Below, one piece after another: positions 1-8,680 of a stretch of DNA of 64,000 nucleotides. This stretch comes from Streptomyces sp. LX-29 (GTDB taxonomy: Bacteria > Actinomycetota > Actinomycetes > Streptomycetales > Streptomycetaceae): positions 2,356,001 through 2,420,000 of the forward strand of contig NZ_CP089746.1 of assembly GCF_029541745.1 (NCBI RefSeq), read 5' to 3'. Numbering within the stretch: the stretch's first letter is position 1; each line of letters begins with the position of its first letter. The notes under the pieces are model-generated. The model did no database searches and was not told where the DNA came from. It worked only from the letters and a program-made list of their open reading frames with translations. Position numbers and translations under genes: made by a program.

Positions 1-73
1 CTGGTCACCGAGGCCAGCGCCTGATCATTGGGTTTTCCTACAGCTCGAATATTCCGCCCCGAAACAAACCCGA

Positions 74-79
74 TAGGAT
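74..79 (+). promoter_or_regulatory. -10 hexamer of probable leaderless pyk promoter
   Basis: TAGGAT lies exactly 7 nt before the pyk ATG and there is no Shine-Dalgarno in the gap, so transcription probably starts at the start codon. The -35 region is not clear. Confidence 0.55.
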
Positions 80-86
80 CCGCCTC

Positions 87-1511
87 ATGCGCCGTTCCAA
101 AATCGTCTGCACCCTGGGCCCCGCCGTCGACTCCTTCGAGCAGCTGAAGACGCTGATCGAGGCCGGCATGAACGTGGCCCGCTTCAACATGAGCCACGGG
201 ACCCACTCGGAGCACGAGGAGCGCTACCACCGGCTCCGTAAGGCGTCCGCGGAGACCGGTCACGCGGTCGGCGTGCTCGCCGACCTCCAGGGCCCGAAGA
301 TCCGGCTGGAGACCTTCGCCGAGGGCCCGGTCGAGCTGGTGCGCGGTGACGAGTTCACCATCACCACCGAGGACGTCCCGGGTGACAAGACGATCTGCGG
401 CACCACCTACAAGGGCCTGCCGGGCGACGTCGCCAAGGGCGACCAGATCCTGATCAACGACGGCAACGTCGAGCTGCGGGTCACCGCGGTCGAGGGCCCG
501 CAGGTGCGGACGATCGTCATCGAGGGCGGGGTGATCTCCGACCACAAGGGCATCAACCTGCCCGGCGCGGCGGTGAACGTCCCGGCGCTGTCCGAGAAGG
601 ACGTCGATGACCTGACCTTCGCCCTGCGGATGGGCTGCGACATGGTCGCGCTCTCCTTCGTGCGGGACGCCGCCGACGTGCGCGACGTGCACCGGGTCAT
701 GGACCAGGTGGGCCGCCGGGTGCCGGTGATCGCCAAGGTCGAGAAGCCGCAGGCGGTCGCCAACATGGAGGAGGTCGTCATGGCCTTCGACGGTGTGATG
801 GTGGCCCGCGGCGACCTGGCGGTGGAGTACCCGCTGGAGAAGGTCCCGATGGTGCAGAAGCGGCTCATCGAGCTGTGCCGCCGCAACGCCAAGCCGGTGA
901 TCGTGGCGACCCAGATGATGGAGTCGATGATCACCAACTCCCGGCCGACCCGCGCCGAGGCGTCCGACGTGGCCAACGCCATCCTGGACGGCGCGGACGC
1001 GGTGATGCTGTCCGCCGAGTCCTCGGTCGGCCAGTACCCGATCGAGACGGTCAAGACCATGTCGAAGATCGTCCAGGCGGCCGAGGAGGAGCTGCTCTCC
1101 AAGGGCCTCCAGCCGCTGGTCCCGGGCAAGAAGCCGCGCACCCAGGGCGGTTCGGTGGCCCGCGCGGCCTGCGAGATCGCCGACTTCCTGGGCGCCACGT
1201 CGCTCGTGGCGTTCACCAAGTCCGGTGACACCGCCCGCCGACTGTCCCGCTACCGCGCCCAGCAGCCGATCCTGGCGTTCACCACCGACGAGTCCACCCG
1301 CAACCAGCTGACGCTCAGCTGGGGCGTGGAGTCCTTCGTGGTTCCGTATGTGGAGAACACCGACGGCATGGTCGACCTGGTCGACGCCGAGCTGCTCAAG
1401 CTCAACCGCTACGCCGCGGGCGACACCATGATCATCACCGCCGGCTCGCCCCCCGGCATCCCCGGCACCACCAACATGGTCCGGGTGCACCACCTGGGCG
1501 GCGCCCAGTAA
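87..1511 (+). CDS. pyk: pyruvate kinase
   Basis: Cytosolic glycolytic enzyme converting phosphoenolpyruvate and ADP to pyruvate and ATP. The 474-residue length is normal for the family. The N-terminus (RRSKIVCTLGPA) is the usual start of the A domain. The active-site stretch VIAKVEKPQA places the catalytic Lys near residue 217, followed by the metal and substrate motif MVARGDLAVE and the stretch MLSAESSVGQYP. The C-terminal allosteric domain is complete. The ATG has no Shine-Dalgarno but a -10-like TAGGAT ends 7 nt upstream, suggesting a leaderless mRNA. The gene is monocistronic, closed by a 17-bp terminator stem. From memory it corresponds to the second pyruvate kinase of S. coelicolor. Confidence 0.97.
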   Translation: MRRSKIVCTLGPAVDSFEQLKTLIEAGMNVARFNMSHGTHSEHEERYHRLRKASAETGHAVGVLADLQGPKIRLETFAEGPVELVRGDEFTITTEDVPGDKTICGTTYKGLPGDVAKGDQILINDGNVELRVTAVEGPQVRTIVIEGGVISDHKGINLPGAAVNVPALSEKDVDDLTFALRMGCDMVALSFVRDAADVRDVHRVMDQVGRRVPVIAKVEKPQAVANMEEVVMAFDGVMVARGDLAVEYPLEKVPMVQKRLIELCRRNAKPVIVATQMMESMITNSRPTRAEASDVANAILDGADAVMLSAESSVGQYPIETVKTMSKIVQAAEEELLSKGLQPLVPGKKPRTQGGSVARAACEIADFLGATSLVAFTKSGDTARRLSRYRAQQPILAFTTDESTRNQLTLSWGVESFVVPYVENTDGMVDLVDAELLKLNRYAAGDTMIITAGSPPGIPGTTNMVRVHHLGGAQ

Positions 1512-1530
1512 CCGCCGCGGCACGCCACGG

Positions 1531-1569
1531 CGTCGGGCCCGTCCCCCCTCACGGGGGACGGGCCCGACG
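1531..1569 (+). terminator. terminator of pyk
   Basis: A perfect 17-bp GC-rich stem with a 5-nt loop begins 20 nt after the pyk stop, followed by a short pyrimidine run (CCTTTCC). The facing gene ends at 1606, so it may serve both strands. Confidence 0.85.
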
Positions 1570-1605
1570 CCTTTCCGTGCGGCTCCCGCGGGGACGAGCG
1601 GTGGC

Positions 1606-3114
1606 TCACCCCTCGGTCTGGTAGAGGCGCATCCCCGGAATGGTCAGGTCCCCGCCGAACTGTCCCGCCTGCACCACCGTCGCCTCGGTGAAGAACAGCT
1701 CGGGGAGGGTCAGCGGCGGCGGGGCCTTGGGCGAGAAGGTGACCGGGATGATCCCCAGCAGCTTGCCGCTCAGCTCCTCGGTGTACATCGTCACCGTGCC
1801 GTTGCGGATGGTGGAGGTGCTGCCCTCGCGGCCCGCCACATGCGTGGTGGTCCCGCCCGGGCCCTTCACCAGCTGGTGCAGGTCCTTGATGTCGACGCCC
1901 TTGGCGGTGAACTTCAGGACCTTCTTGACCTTCCCGCTGTACGTCTTCACCTCGACGATGCCGTCGTAGGCGAGCCCGTGCAGGCCGAGCCTGGTCGTCT
2001 TGAGCGTCCACGGCTCGTCCGGCAGCAGGCTGGCGGTCGGCTCCGTGGGCGCGTTCTCGTACGCCTCGGCGTCGTAGGTCGGACAGGGGTAGCCCTCGCC
2101 GTCGCCCTCGGCACCGTCGCCCGGCTTCGGGGACGGGTCGGGGGTCGGGGTGGAGTCCGGGCTCGGGGTGGTGGTCGGGGACGGAGCGGGCGAGGTCCCG
2201 TCGGTCGGTTCGTCGCCCGGGTCCTCGTCCTTCCCGGCCCGGTCCGCCGCCTTGTCGGCCGCCTTGTCCTCGGCCTCGTCCTTCGCCTCGTCGGCGGTGT
2301 CCGCGGCCGGGTCCCCGGCCTTGTGGGTCGGGTCCGAGGTGGGTTCGGTGGCGTCCGAGCCCGGCTCGGCGCCGTCCTCCCCCGGCTGTCCCGCGTGGTC
2401 GTCGTCCTCGCCGTTGAGGACGTCCTCCAGCGGGTCGCCGATGCCCAGCGGGTCGAGCGGATCGAGCGGGTCCAACGGGCTCTCGGGGTCGGTCTCGACG
2501 GGGTCGGGAGACTCCGTCGCCCCGTCCGCGGGGTCGGTCGATCCGGTCGGGGCCGGCTTCGGCGTGGTGCCGTCGCCGGTCGGTCCGGGCGCGGGCGTGG
2601 TGCCGTCCTGGCCCGGGTCGCCGGTGTCCTCGTCGCCCGGGTTCTCCTCGTCCTGGCCGGTGCCGTCCCGACCCTGGTCGTCCCGGTCGCCGCCGGCGGG
2701 GTCCCGGGGCTTCTCGCCGTCGGGGCTCTCCGGGGTCCCGGGCTCCTCGCCCTTGGGGTCCTCGGTGTCCTTGCCCCGGTCCCGGTCCCGGTCCTGGCTC
2801 TTGTCCTGGTCCTGGTCCTTGTCCTGGTTCTTGTCCTTGTCCTGCTCGTCCCCCGCCTCGTCCGGCTGGGTCACGCACGGACCCGGCTTGAAGTCCTGCG
2901 CCCGGGGGTCGGCGCTGGCGAGCTGCGGGGTCAGCCCCATGCCCATGAGCACGGCCGTCGGCATCGCCGCCAGGGCGATCGCCTTGCCCGCGGGCATCTG
3001 CAGCCGGGTGAGGACCGACTTCCTCGGAGCCGCGTGGCGCGGTCCTGTTCTCGTGCGGCGCGGTTTGCCGGCGTCGGCCTCCCGCTCCTCATCACCCCGC
3101 ACGGTGCCTCCCAT
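1606..3114 (-). CDS. membrane-anchored or secreted protein with a long acidic low-complexity region
   Basis: Function unknown. The 502-residue protein has a basic N-terminus, a hydrophobic segment around residues 40-65 (signal peptide or anchor, followed by an ASADP cleavage-like site), and a very long Asp/Glu/Pro/Gly/Thr-rich region (about residues 80-345) that includes alternating DKDKNQDKDQ-type repeats. The C-terminal ordered domain of about 150 residues resembles the lipid-exposed, DUF6230-like type of domain encoded upstream. Its start overlaps the end of the DUF6114 gene by 23 bp, so the two are translationally coupled. The extended middle is probably disordered and could act as a spacer outside the membrane. 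The cluster with DUF6114 and DUF6230 genes is the best clue to function. Confidence 0.75.
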   Translation of the reverse strand: MGGTVRGDEEREADAGKPRRTRTGPRHAAPRKSVLTRLQMPAGKAIALAAMPTAVLMGMGLTPQLASADPRAQDFKPGPCVTQPDEAGDEQDKDKNQDKDQDQDKSQDRDRDRGKDTEDPKGEEPGTPESPDGEKPRDPAGGDRDDQGRDGTGQDEENPGDEDTGDPGQDGTTPAPGPTGDGTTPKPAPTGSTDPADGATESPDPVETDPESPLDPLDPLDPLGIGDPLEDVLNGEDDDHAGQPGEDGAEPGSDATEPTSDPTHKAGDPAADTADEAKDEAEDKAADKAADRAGKDEDPGDEPTDGTSPAPSPTTTPSPDSTPTPDPSPKPGDGAEGDGEGYPCPTYDAEAYENAPTEPTASLLPDEPWTLKTTRLGLHGLAYDGIVEVKTYSGKVKKVLKFTAKGVDIKDLHQLVKGPGGTTTHVAGREGSTSTIRNGTVTMYTEELSGKLLGIIPVTFSPKAPPPLTLPELFFTEATVVQAGQFGGDLTIPGMRLYQTEG

Positions 3115-3721
3115 TCATGGTCTCCTGCTCCGGCGCGGTCCCGGCCCCGGCCGGTTCCGGCGTGTTCTCACCGTCCTCGGCGCCCCTGTCGTCCACGCCG
3201 TCGGTGCCGTTCGGGCCCTCGGATCTCGCCACGCCGTCAGCGTCCTTCGCGTCGTTCGCGTCGCCCACGCCGTCCGCGGTCCCCTTCGGCGCACGCCGCC
3301 GGCCCTTGGCCGGCTGCCCACCGGGCACCTCGCCCGGCTCCCAGGCCACGCTCATACCGCCCCCGAACAGGGCGAAGAGGAAGCCCACGACGAGCCCGCC
3401 GAAGTTGGAGACGACCAACGAGACCAGGCCGAGCAGGATCGAGGCGACCCCGGCGAAGACCCGTACGGCGGGCTGGAACCACATGCTGAGGCCCAGCACC
3501 ACCAGCAGCACACCGATGATCAGTGACGCGGATCCGGTCGTGGTGCCGATCCGGAACTGCAACTGCCCGAAGGTGAGGTTGTGATACGGGAGGTACGCGA
3601 TCGGCAGCCCGCCCAGGACGGTCAGCACCCCTGCCCAGAACGGGCGCTGCCAGCGCCACTCCCGGAACGACTGACGCCACTGGATCGAGTGGTTACGCGC
3701 CCCCGGCGACTCGGCACTCAT
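3092..3721 (-). CDS. DUF6114 family integral membrane protein
   Basis: A 209-residue membrane protein of unknown function. The N-terminal half (to about residue 125) contains the motif REWRWQRPFWAGVLTVLGG and about four hydrophobic helices, matching the DUF6114 family as I know it. The C-terminal part is Ala/Gly/Asp-rich and low complexity, without membrane segments. I chose the ATG at 3721 because GGGAG lies 9 nt upstream; the longer reading frame upstream lacks a ribosome site. It lies 119 bp downstream of the DUF6230 gene and overlaps the next gene. DUF6230 and DUF6114 genes commonly occur together in Streptomyces, so a shared envelope role is inferred. Confidence 0.85.
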   Translation of the reverse strand: MSAESPGARNHSIQWRQSFREWRWQRPFWAGVLTVLGGLPIAYLPYHNLTFGQLQFRIGTTTGSASLIIGVLLVVLGLSMWFQPAVRVFAGVASILLGLVSLVVSNFGGLVVGFLFALFGGGMSVAWEPGEVPGGQPAKGRRRAPKGTADGVGDANDAKDADGVARSEGPNGTDGVDDRGAEDGENTPEPAGAGTAPEQETMNGRHRAG

Positions 3722-3840
3722 CGAAAACAGCTCCCTGGGGCTGGCGATCTGGACGGTCGGAAGATGTTCGTGACGGACGATGGCGCGAGCGGGGCAGGGT
3801 GAGGGGCGGTGAAGACGACCCCCCACCCGCGCTCAGCGCA

Positions 3841-4458
3841 TCAGAAGCACTCGTGCTTGCCCTTGCTGACCTTCAGCGAGAGGCCGGAGAGCTTGAAGGT
3901 GCCCGCGCTGGTCGCCCAGGCGGTCTGCTTGACGTCGCTCAGCGAGACCTCGTCGGCTTCCTGAGCGAATCCGTTGGGAAGGGCGGCGTCACCCTTGTTG
4001 ATGCCGGGACCCTTGCTGGAGTCGGCAGCCGCCACACCGATGTTGATGTTCCGGAACGTGGCGTCCGCGTCGAGCTGGTCGAGGTCGATGTAGAGGTTCT
4101 TCGCCTCGACCTTCTTGCCGTTGGTGCCGGCCGACAGCTTCAGCGACACATCGCCGAAGAGCGGAACCGGGATGACCACCGACTGGCAGAGGTCCCTGAT
4201 CTCAGCGCTCTTGAACGCGGAGACCGCGACCGGGATCTTCTTGCCGCCGTGCTGCGTCTCCAGCGCTCCGTACTGGACGAAGCCCCGGCCTTCCAACTGG
4301 CCGGCGGAGACCTTGAAGTTCTGGCCGGACACGCTGAACGACGCCGCGAGCGCGCCCTGGGCAACGGCGACACCGATCGCGGCCGTAGCCGCAACGCTCG
4401 GAACCATGACGACGGCGAACCGCTTCCATCTGGTCCCGCCACGAGCCACGGACTGCAT
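3841..4458 (-). CDS. DUF6230 family exported protein
   Basis: A 205-residue protein that starts with a basic stretch and a hydrophobic export segment (residues 13-38, ending GALAAS). The rest is a beta-rich domain of about 165 residues (FSVSGQNFKVSAGQLEGRGF, SLKVSKGKHECF at the end) typical of DUF6230. Such proteins are sometimes annotated as cholesterol esterases, but I see no hydrolase motif and do not support that name. The start at 4458 is fixed by AGGAGG 7 nt upstream. It is the first gene of a three-gene minus-strand cluster. Two TTACT/AGTAA inverted repeats lie in its upstream region and may be regulator sites. Confidence 0.87.
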   Translation of the reverse strand: MQSVARGGTRWKRFAVVMVPSVAATAAIGVAVAQGALAASFSVSGQNFKVSAGQLEGRGFVQYGALETQHGGKKIPVAVSAFKSAEIRDLCQSVVIPVPLFGDVSLKLSAGTNGKKVEAKNLYIDLDQLDADATFRNINIGVAAADSSKGPGINKGDAALPNGFAQEADEVSLSDVKQTAWATSAGTFKLSGLSLKVSKGKHECF

Positions 4459-4813
4459 AACTGTCCTCCTTCTCGGACGTACATCTCCGGCCGGGGACGC
4501 CATGGCCGCCGGCTGGGATGGGAGAAGTGCTACGTCCTCGGGAAGGAGAGCGCCCGGACCCCGGATGCCCGAACGCACCCGACATCGCCGGCGATCACCC
4601 CCGAGCGACAACCACTGGCCACGCTCTCGCGCAACCTGCTGGACAGGCCCTGCCGTCCTGGCAGAGACCCCCCTGTCCAAGGCCGGCGCCACTGCCGCCG
4701 GCCTCGCCCGGTGGGGACCCACCGCACCGCCGCGCCGACCGGCTGCCGGGCGTCGGGGATGGACCGAGCTTGGCCGATCGTGGTCCATTCCCGGCTGAGG
4801 CACAAGGGGTTCA

Positions 4814-4827
4814 TTACTAGCGAGTAA
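4814..4827. promoter_or_regulatory. TTACT/AGTAA inverted repeat, possible operator
   Basis: TTACTAGCGAGTAA is palindromic at 12 of 14 positions and lies in the upstream region of the DUF6230 gene. A second copy of the pattern is found 117 bp further upstream. The shape suits a TetR-family site; the regulator is unknown. Confidence 0.4.
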
Positions 4828-4943
4828 CGAACGGATAACCGGACTCCTGCGACGCCATGGAGAGTGGACACACACGGTCGCCGGAGCAACGCGGGAAAGA
4901 TGGGGAGATATACCTCAAGAACCCATAAAGAGGAGGCAGTTAT

Positions 4944-4956
4944 TTACTGCCAGTAA
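4944..4956. promoter_or_regulatory. second TTACT/AGTAA inverted repeat
   Basis: TTACTGCCAGTAA is a perfect inverted repeat around one central base. It directly adjoins the thioredoxin terminator, so it could equally be an extra transcript-end hairpin. Confidence 0.35.
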
Positions 4957-4958
4957 CA

Positions 4959-4996
4959 GCGGCCGCGATTACCAAGTTTTGGTAAAGCGCGGCCGC
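4959..4996 (-). terminator. terminator of the thioredoxin gene
   Basis: A two-part hairpin: a 9-bp GC stem (GCGGCCGCG with CGCGGCCGC) continues, after a small bulge, into a 7-bp stem (TTACCAA with TTGGTAA) around a 3-nt loop. It lies 24 nt past the stop of the minus-strand gene. Confidence 0.75.
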
Positions 4997-5019
4997 CGTA
5001 CGGTGTGGAGAAGCTGCGG

Positions 5020-5985
5020 TCAGAACAGGACGCGGGCCAGCGCGCTACGGGCGGTGACCACGCGCGGGTCGTCCGCTCCGATCACCTCGAACAGCTCCAG
5101 CAGATGCACCCGCGCCCGCTCGCGGTCCTCACCCACGGTGCGCCGCACGGTGTCGACCAACCGCCCGAAGGCGTCCTCCACATGGCCGCCCACCAGGTCG
5201 AGGTCGGCGGCGGCGAGCTGCGCCGCCGTGTCGGTCGGACGGTCGGCGGCCGCGGTGCGGACCGCCTGCGCGTCCATCCCCTGCACCCGCTCCAGCAGTT
5301 GGGCCTGGGCCAGGCCCAACGCGGCCTCGGCGTTGCCGGGGTCGTCGACGAGCACGTTCTGGTACGCCCGGACGGCGCCGCTCAGATCACCGGCATCCAG
5401 CGCGTCGTGCGCGGCGGAGAGCGCGCCGTCGTGCGGGCCGGCCGGCCGCGCCGGGGCGGTCGGCTCCTCGCCCTGCGCGTCCGGGTCGACCGGCGCGCCG
5501 ACGATGCCGAACTGCTGCTCGGCGGCGGCGATCAGCTGGTCCAGCACCTGGCGGATCTGCCCCTCGGGCGCGGCGCCCTGGAAGAGGGGCAGCGGCTGGC
5601 CGGCCACCACCGCGAAGACCGCGGGGATGCCCTGCACGCCGAACTGCTGGAAGAGCATCTGGTTGGCGTCGACGTCGATCTTGGTGAGCACGAACCGCCC
5701 GGCGTACTCCTGGGCGAGCCGCTCCAGCACCGGACCGAGCTGCTTGCACGGCTCGCACCACTCCGCCCAGAAGTCGATGACGACCGGGACCTCGGTGGAG
5801 CGCTGCAGGACCTCCTGCTGAAAGCTCGCCTCGTCGACGTCGACGACCAGACGGGAGGGGGCGGCGGAGACGCCGTTGCGCGCGGCGGCGGCGCGTGCCT
5901 GCTCCGCCTTCTGCTTCGCTTCCCCGGCCGCCTTCACCGCGGCGAGGTCGACCACTCCACTCATGGACATGTTCCGTGGCTGCAT
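5020..5985 (-). CDS. thioredoxin-TPR protein (CnoX/YbbN-like)
   Basis: Cytoplasmic thioredoxin-fold protein of 321 residues. Residues 45-150 form the thioredoxin domain with the motif WCEPC (Cys77 and Cys80; canonical is WCGPC). Residues about 185-321 form a helical tetratricopeptide-like region (LDAGDLSGAVRAYQNVL). This architecture is known from YbbN/CnoX, a chaperone that protects partners from over-oxidation. The ATG at 5985 has GGAGG 8 nt upstream; the longer frame to 6219 has none. The N-terminal 40 residues are Ala-rich and probably flexible. The gene stands alone, is divergent from the TetR gene and ends in a strong hairpin. The Glu between the cysteines may change the redox potential. 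Confidence 0.9.
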   Translation of the reverse strand: MQPRNMSMSGVVDLAAVKAAGEAKQKAEQARAAAARNGVSAAPSRLVVDVDEASFQQEVLQRSTEVPVVIDFWAEWCEPCKQLGPVLERLAQEYAGRFVLTKIDVDANQMLFQQFGVQGIPAVFAVVAGQPLPLFQGAAPEGQIRQVLDQLIAAAEQQFGIVGAPVDPDAQGEEPTAPARPAGPHDGALSAAHDALDAGDLSGAVRAYQNVLVDDPGNAEAALGLAQAQLLERVQGMDAQAVRTAAADRPTDTAAQLAAADLDLVGGHVEDAFGRLVDTVRRTVGEDRERARVHLLELFEVIGADDPRVVTARSALARVLF

Positions 5986-6149
5986 GAGTACATCCTCCCC
6001 CTTCCGCGCGGTCTTCGGAAAAGTACGGCAAAAGCGCGGTCGATACGTCGGTACACGCGATAGGTCCCCACGCGGGCGTGCGAGGTCGCTATCCGGGCAA
6101 GACGAAGTTGCTGCGCCGGGTCCCCACCTGGCGCCAGTGGCTGTCGCTC

Positions 6150-6172
6150 TTACGCTACGAGCCGTAGCGTAA
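6150..6172. promoter_or_regulatory. TetR-type operator (perfect 10-bp inverted repeat)
   Basis: Arms TTACGCTACG and CGTAGCGTAA flank a 3-nt centre (AGC) without a mismatch. It sits between the divergent thioredoxin and TetR genes, 95 bp before the TetR start. Arms of this size and spacing fit a TetR dimer, so autoregulation is likely. Confidence 0.65.
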
Positions 6173-6254
6173 CTGCAACGCGGCCCCGCGCGCGCCCCCG
6201 CCTCGGTGATCTGCCTCACGGATTCCGGCCGGCGGCAGCTGAGCTACTGACGGG

Positions 6255-6260
6255 TATCGT
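6255..6260 (+). promoter_or_regulatory. -10 hexamer of probable leaderless TetR promoter
   Basis: TATCGT lies 7 nt before the ATG at 6268, with no Shine-Dalgarno in between. Confidence 0.5.
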
Positions 6261-6267
6261 CACGGCC

Positions 6268-6966
6268 ATGACCCCGTCCACCCCGCGCACCGGCGCCGCA
6301 CGCCCCGGCCGCCCTCGCAGCGCCGAGGCCGACCGGGCCATCCTGGAGGCGACTCGCGCCGCGCTGGTGGAGCTCGGCTGGTCCAAGTTGACCATGGGCG
6401 ATGTCGCGGCGCGCGCCGGGGTCGCCAAGACCACGCTGTACCGCCGCTGGGCGAGCAAGCACGAGCTGGTGGTGGACGCGGTCGCCGCGGTCTTCGAGGA
6501 GAACCTGGACCTGCCCGACCTCGGCAGCCTGCAGGCCGACATCGAGGCCGTGGTGCTGCAGTTCGCCGCGCTGCTGGAGCGCCCGGAGACCGGCATGGCG
6601 CTGATGGCGGTGGTGGCCGAGGCCACCCGGGACGAGGACCTGCGGCAGCGGATCCGCACCGCCCTGGTCGAGCGTCAGAAGTGTCTGGTTCTGCTCGGTC
6701 GGGAGCGCGCCCAGGCGCGCGGCGAACTGCCGCGCGAGGAGTCCCCCGAGGTCTCCGCCCGCACCGTCGACCTCATCTTCGACGTGATCGCGGGGGCCGT
6801 GGTGCACCGCGCGATGGTCAGCGCGGAGCGGGTGGACGAGGAGTGGGTGCGGGCCTTCGCCACCCTCCTCATCCACGGACTCGCCGCCGCGGCGGGGGCC
6901 ATCCCCGCCACGACGGCGAACGACCCCGCCGCGGAGCGCGGGGGCGACGACCCCGCGGCGGGCTGA
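6268..6966 (+). CDS. TetR/AcrR family transcriptional regulator
   Basis: A 232-residue DNA-binding regulator. The N-terminal helix-turn-helix (about residues 35-65) reads MGDVAARAGVAKTTLYRRW, a classic TetR recognition element; the rest is a helical ligand-binding and dimer domain, with an Ala/Gly/Asp-rich tail. A TANNNT hexamer 7 nt upstream and no ribosome site suggest a leaderless transcript. A perfect palindrome upstream is its probable operator. The convergent neighbour icmA ends 4 bp after it. Whether the thioredoxin gene, icmA or distant genes are targets cannot be told from sequence; the icmA palindrome has a different sequence, so that target is less likely. Confidence 0.9.
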   Translation: MTPSTPRTGAARPGRPRSAEADRAILEATRAALVELGWSKLTMGDVAARAGVAKTTLYRRWASKHELVVDAVAAVFEENLDLPDLGSLQADIEAVVLQFAALLERPETGMALMAVVAEATRDEDLRQRIRTALVERQKCLVLLGRERAQARGELPREESPEVSARTVDLIFDVIAGAVVHRAMVSAERVDEEWVRAFATLLIHGLAAAAGAIPATTANDPAAERGGDDPAAG

Positions 6967-6969
6967 GCC

Positions 6970-8670
6970 TCAGAAGCCGGCCGGCTCCGTGTAACCGCCC
7001 CACTCCTCGCGCAGGGCGCCGCAGATCTCGCCGAGCGTGGCCTCGGCGCGGACCGCGTCCATCATCGGCGCGATCATGTTGGAGCCGTCCCGGGCCGCGG
7101 CCACCATGTCCTTCAGCGCGGCCTCCACCCGGGCGTCGTCGCGGGCCGACTTGCGGGCCGCCAGCTCCCGCACCTGCTCCCGCTCGACCTCGTGGCTGAC
7201 CCGGAGGATCTCCAGGTCGCCGGTGACCGAGCCGTGGTGGCAGTTGACGCCGACGACCTTCTTCTCGCCCTTCTCCAACGCCTGCTGGTAGCGGAAGGCG
7301 GACTCGGCGATCTCGCCGGTGAACCAGCCGTCCTCGATGCCCTGGAGGATGCCGGAGGTCATCGGCCCGATGGGGTGCCGGCCGTCCGGCACCGCGCGCC
7401 GGCCGCGCTCCTTGATCTGGTCGAAGATCTTCTCGGCGTCGGCCTCGATCCGGTCGGTCAGCGCCTCCACGTACCAGGAGCCGCCCAGCGGGTCGGCGAC
7501 GTTGATGACGCCGGTCTCCTCCATCAGCACCTGCTGGGTGCGCAGCGCGATCTCGGCGGCCTGCTCGCTGGGGAGGGCGAGGGTCTCGTCCAGGGCGTTG
7601 GTGTGCAGCGAGTTGGTGCCGCCCAGGACGGCGGCCAGCGCCTCGACGGCGGTGCGGACCACGTTGTTGTACGGCTGCTGCGCGGTGAGCGACACGCCGG
7701 CCGTCTGGGTGTGGAAGCGCAGCCACTGCGCCTTCTCGCTCTTCGCGCCGTACACGTCCCGCATCCAGCGGGCCCAGATCCGACGGGCCGCGCGGAACTT
7801 GGCGATCTCCTCGAAGAAGTCGAGGTGCGCGTCGAAGAAGAAGGACAGGCCGGGGGCGAAGACGTCCACGTCCAGGCCGCGGGAGAGGCCCAGCTCCACA
7901 TAGCCGAAGCCGTCGGCGAGGGTGTAGGCCAGCTCCTGCGCGGCCGTGGCGCCCGCCTCGCGGATGTGGTAGCCGGAGACCGAGAGCGGCTTGTACGCCG
8001 GGATGCCCGCGGCGCAGTGCTCCATCAGGTCGCCGATCAGGCGCAGGTGCGGCTCGGGCGGGAAGAGCCACTCCTTCTGCGCGATGTACTCCTTGAAGAT
8101 GTCGGTCTGGAGGGTGCCGTTGAGTACGGAGGTGTCCACACCCTGCCGCTCGGCGGCGACCAGGTACATGCAGAACACCGGCACCGCCGGCCCGGAGATC
8201 GTCATCGAGGTGGTGACGTCGCCCAGCGGGATGTCCTTGAACAGGACCTCCATGTCGGCGGCCGAGTCGATGGCGACGCCGCAGTGGCCGACCTCGCCCA
8301 GCGAGCGGGGGTCGTCGGAGTCCCGGCCCATGAGGGTGGGCATGTCGAAGGCCACCGAGAGGCCGCCGCCGCCCGCGGCCAGGATCATCTTGTAGCGCTC
8401 GTTGGTCTGCTCGGCGTTGCCGAAGCCGGCGAACTGGCGGATGGTCCAGGTCCGGCCCCGGTAGCCGGTCGGATACAGGCCACGGGTGTACGGGAACTCA
8501 CCGGGCCAGCCGATCCGCTCGAAGCCCTCGACGGAGTCACCCGGGGCGGGGCCGTAGACGGGCTCGACGGGATCTCCGGAGAGCGTGGTGAAGTCGGCGT
8601 CGCGCTTGCGCGCGGAGTCATACCGAGCCTGCCAGCGCCGGCGGCCCTCTTCGATCGCGTGAGCGTCCAT
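6970..8670 (-). CDS. icmA: isobutyryl-CoA mutase large subunit
   Basis: Coenzyme-B12 enzyme that interconverts isobutyryl-CoA and n-butyryl-CoA, linking valine and fatty-acid degradation with polyketide precursors. The 566 residues form the substrate-binding TIM barrel of the mutase family. The separate cobalamin-binding small subunit (IcmB) is not in this window. Methylmalonyl-CoA mutases carry Tyr and Arg at two substrate contacts; here they are Phe80 (TIRQF) and Gln198, the known signature of IcmA. The start at 8670 has a modest GAAGG site. A perfect 20-bp palindrome begins 11 nt upstream and a terminator isolates it from the DUF3817 gene. MeaB, epimerase and adenosyltransferase genes lie further along the window. 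Confidence 0.93.
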   Translation of the reverse strand: MDAHAIEEGRRRWQARYDSARKRDADFTTLSGDPVEPVYGPAPGDSVEGFERIGWPGEFPYTRGLYPTGYRGRTWTIRQFAGFGNAEQTNERYKMILAAGGGGLSVAFDMPTLMGRDSDDPRSLGEVGHCGVAIDSAADMEVLFKDIPLGDVTTSMTISGPAVPVFCMYLVAAERQGVDTSVLNGTLQTDIFKEYIAQKEWLFPPEPHLRLIGDLMEHCAAGIPAYKPLSVSGYHIREAGATAAQELAYTLADGFGYVELGLSRGLDVDVFAPGLSFFFDAHLDFFEEIAKFRAARRIWARWMRDVYGAKSEKAQWLRFHTQTAGVSLTAQQPYNNVVRTAVEALAAVLGGTNSLHTNALDETLALPSEQAAEIALRTQQVLMEETGVINVADPLGGSWYVEALTDRIEADAEKIFDQIKERGRRAVPDGRHPIGPMTSGILQGIEDGWFTGEIAESAFRYQQALEKGEKKVVGVNCHHGSVTGDLEILRVSHEVEREQVRELAARKSARDDARVEAALKDMVAAARDGSNMIAPMMDAVRAEATLGEICGALREEWGGYTEPAGF

Positions 8671-8680
8671 GCCTTCGAAT

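Larger units (their letters stand above)
4459..5019. other. intergenic region upstream of the DUF6230 gene and downstream of the thioredoxin gene
   Basis: No convincing gene in 561 bp; open frames here lack ribosome sites and recognisable products. It must hold the promoter of the DUF6230 gene. It contains two TTACT/AGTAA inverted repeats (4814-4827 and 4944-4956) and the long thioredoxin terminator hairpin (4959-4996). Base composition drops markedly between about 4800 and 4985. Confidence 0.7.

Noticed and set aside
3841-4458. Cholesterol esterase as product of the DUF6230 gene
   Set aside because: No hydrolase triad or GxSxG motif is visible; the name is a database carry-over.
4530-4889. 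119-residue frame upstream of the DUF6230 gene
   Set aside because: No ribosome site, unusual composition and no recognisable product; it covers the promoter and operator region.
5986-6219. 78-residue N-terminal extension of the thioredoxin-TPR protein
   Set aside because: The ATG at 5985 has a GGAGG site and the extension would cross the TetR operator.
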